Assembly: GCA_019636475.1 (NCBI GenBank)
Contig: JAHBXN010000001.1
Span: forward strand, 558,001 to 622,000
From: Phycisphaerae bacterium
Lineage (GTDB): Bacteria; Planctomycetota; Phycisphaerae; UBA1845; UTPLA1
Direction: 5' to 3'
Length of the DNA: 64,000 bases
Part shown: in pieces, positions 62,904 to 64,000 of the stretch
Layout: the number at the start of each line of letters is the position of its first letter
Position numbering within the stretch: the first letter of the stretch is position 1
Notes under the pieces: generated by a model
The model's input: only the letters and a program-made list of their open reading frames with translations
Database searches by the model: none
Told to the model about the DNA's origin: nothing
Program-made: the position numbers and the translations under genes

Positions 62904-64000
62904 ATGACAGACCAATTTGTCCCTGACCGACTCGTTTCGCCCTTGCTCGCGGCGCTGCCGACCGACGAGGGGGGCTATTTCGCGATCTGGAAGATCATCA
63001 TCTACGCGTTGTGCGTCGTCCTCTGGGCGCACACGGCGGCGTGGTCGGATAAAGACTTGCGCCTGCTCCGGGTCCCACTGGGGTTCTGGGTGCCAGCGAT
63101 CTTTTTTTCGGGCGTGCTCGGCCTCGTGCTCTGGCTGGTCATTCCTCTTTACTTTGTCGGCATCCTGATCTTCGCCGTGACGTTCGGTCCGGCGGCTATT
63201 TCATATGTCGTGTTTCGGAATCGCCGCGTGGCTCCGGCCAAGACCGTTTTGACATCCGCGCACATCAAGCGAATCGCCTCGGGGCGATCGAAAGAGAGCA
63301 CGGAGGAGGCCCTCAGCGGCAAAGACCGCACGCGCATCAAAGGACCGGACGGTAAGCAGCCGGCCTGGCCGACGGATCCGACTGAGCACGCGGCGTACCA
63401 GGCGACGCAGGACCTGCTGTTCGACTCAATCTGGCGGCGTGCGAGCGATGTGCTGATTGACATGATTCCCAACGAGCCGCTCAAGATCATGTACAAAATC
63501 GACGGAGTCGATCGCACGCGGGATCCGCTCGACCCGGAAACCGCGCCGCGCGTCATCGGCCATCTGAAGCGCATCTCGGGGCTCAATGTTGAGGAACATC
63601 GTCGCCCGCAACAGGGCAAGTTCAAGGCGACCATCGGCGCTGGAGCCGGCGCGGAGCGGACGGTGGATGTCGATGTGAAAACGTCGGGCAGCACCGCGGG
63701 CGAGCGAATGCTCCTCAAGATGTTCTCAGAGGAAGCGAAATTCCGGATTCCTGATCTGGGGTTCACCAAGGCGCAACTGCCCGTATTTGAGGAAGCGATT
63801 CAACAGCCCAAGGGTGTCGTCATCGTAAGCGGCCCCCGCGGCAGCGGTGTTACGAGCAGCCTTTACGCGATCCTCCGCTCGCACGACGCCTTCATGCAGA
63901 ACATCCACTCGCTCGAATTGTCCAAATCAATGGACCTCGAGAACATCACTCAACACGTCTACGACAGCTCAGACGGCACGGTCAGCTTCGGTCGTCGATT
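62904..64000 (+). CDS. Membrane-anchored GspE-like ATPase with substituted Walker A, partial
   Basis: The gene runs off the right edge (about 365 codons seen). The N-terminus has two or three membrane helices (IIIYALCVVLWAHTAAW, then FWVPAIFFSGVLGLVLW and further), unlike soluble GspE. The next part resembles the GspE N2 domain (LLFDSIWRRASDVLIDMIPN, LKRISGLNVEEHRRPQQGKF). Walker A reads GPRGSGVTSS, with V316 where the catalytic Lys should be. It may be a non-hydrolysing partner or a pseudo-ATPase. It lies 171 bp after the FHA-GspE gene. Confidence 0.87.
   Translation, partial: MTDQFVPDRLVSPLLAALPTDEGGYFAIWKIIIYALCVVLWAHTAAWSDKDLRLLRVPLGFWVPAIFFSGVLGLVLWLVIPLYFVGILIFAVTFGPAAISYVVFRNRRVAPAKTVLTSAHIKRIASGRSKESTEEALSGKDRTRIKGPDGKQPAWPTDPTEHAAYQATQDLLFDSIWRRASDVLIDMIPNEPLKIMYKIDGVDRTRDPLDPETAPRVIGHLKRISGLNVEEHRRPQQGKFKATIGAGAGAERTVDVDVKTSGSTAGERMLLKMFSEEAKFRIPDLGFTKAQLPVFEEAIQQPKGVVIVSGPRGSGVTSSLYAILRSHDAFMQNIHSLELSKSMDLENITQHVYDSSDGTVSFGRR

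Overview
This 64 kb window is GC-rich and densely coded, with no phage, insertion sequence, CRISPR array or tRNA that I can see. Several things point to a member of the Planctomycetota, probably a Phycisphaerae-like or uncultured lineage: the VKOR-DsbA fusion, a glutaryl-CoA dehydrogenase-like enzyme, the PhoH/CdsA variants, FHA-fused secretion ATPases, and above all a type II secretion (T2SS) locus with an enormous secretin. The assignment is inferred from gene content; no rRNA is present to confirm it.

Layout. 0.4-3.5 kb (minus strand): the conserved block SRP RNA - dnaX - ybaB - recR, with an A10 slippery run inside dnaX that would give a short gamma-like form. 3.7-6.8 kb (minus): a small unknown protein, an exported cyclophilin and a polyprenyl-phosphate sugar transferase. 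7.1-14.5 kb (mixed): an orphan response regulator, a two-module M16 peptidase, a polysaccharide deacetylase, a zinc alcohol dehydrogenase and a radical SAM protein. 14.5-17.4 kb (minus): a VKOR-DsbA disulfide enzyme, a membrane protein and a lipoprotein.

17.5-42.8 kb (minus) is the centrepiece: a T2SS operon in the order gspF, G, H, I, J, K, L, M and D. The secretin gene is about 14.5 kb and encodes about 4838 residues. By eye it carries about 44 secretin N1-like units in front of one normal secretin channel domain, where textbook GspD has three. It also contains two internal segments that look like fossil signal peptides, suggesting fusion of three secretin-type genes. The pseudopilins have unusual low-complexity tails. 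The matching ATPases lie apart, at 59.7-64 kb on the plus strand: a PilT-like protein, an FHA-GspE, and a membrane-anchored GspE-like protein whose Walker A lysine is replaced. They probably power or regulate the same machine.

43.1-59.5 kb is mostly housekeeping and accessory metabolism: glutaryl-CoA dehydrogenase-like enzyme; phosphatidylserine decarboxylase and synthase in tandem; a methyltransferase; a MazG-type pyrophosphohydrolase; a metzincin lipoprotein; an FMN reductase; PhzF; DUF4870; a POT peptide transporter next to a secreted C45 acyltransferase; CdsA; PhoH; ThiG-ThiS; and small proteins. The window ends inside the third ATPase gene.
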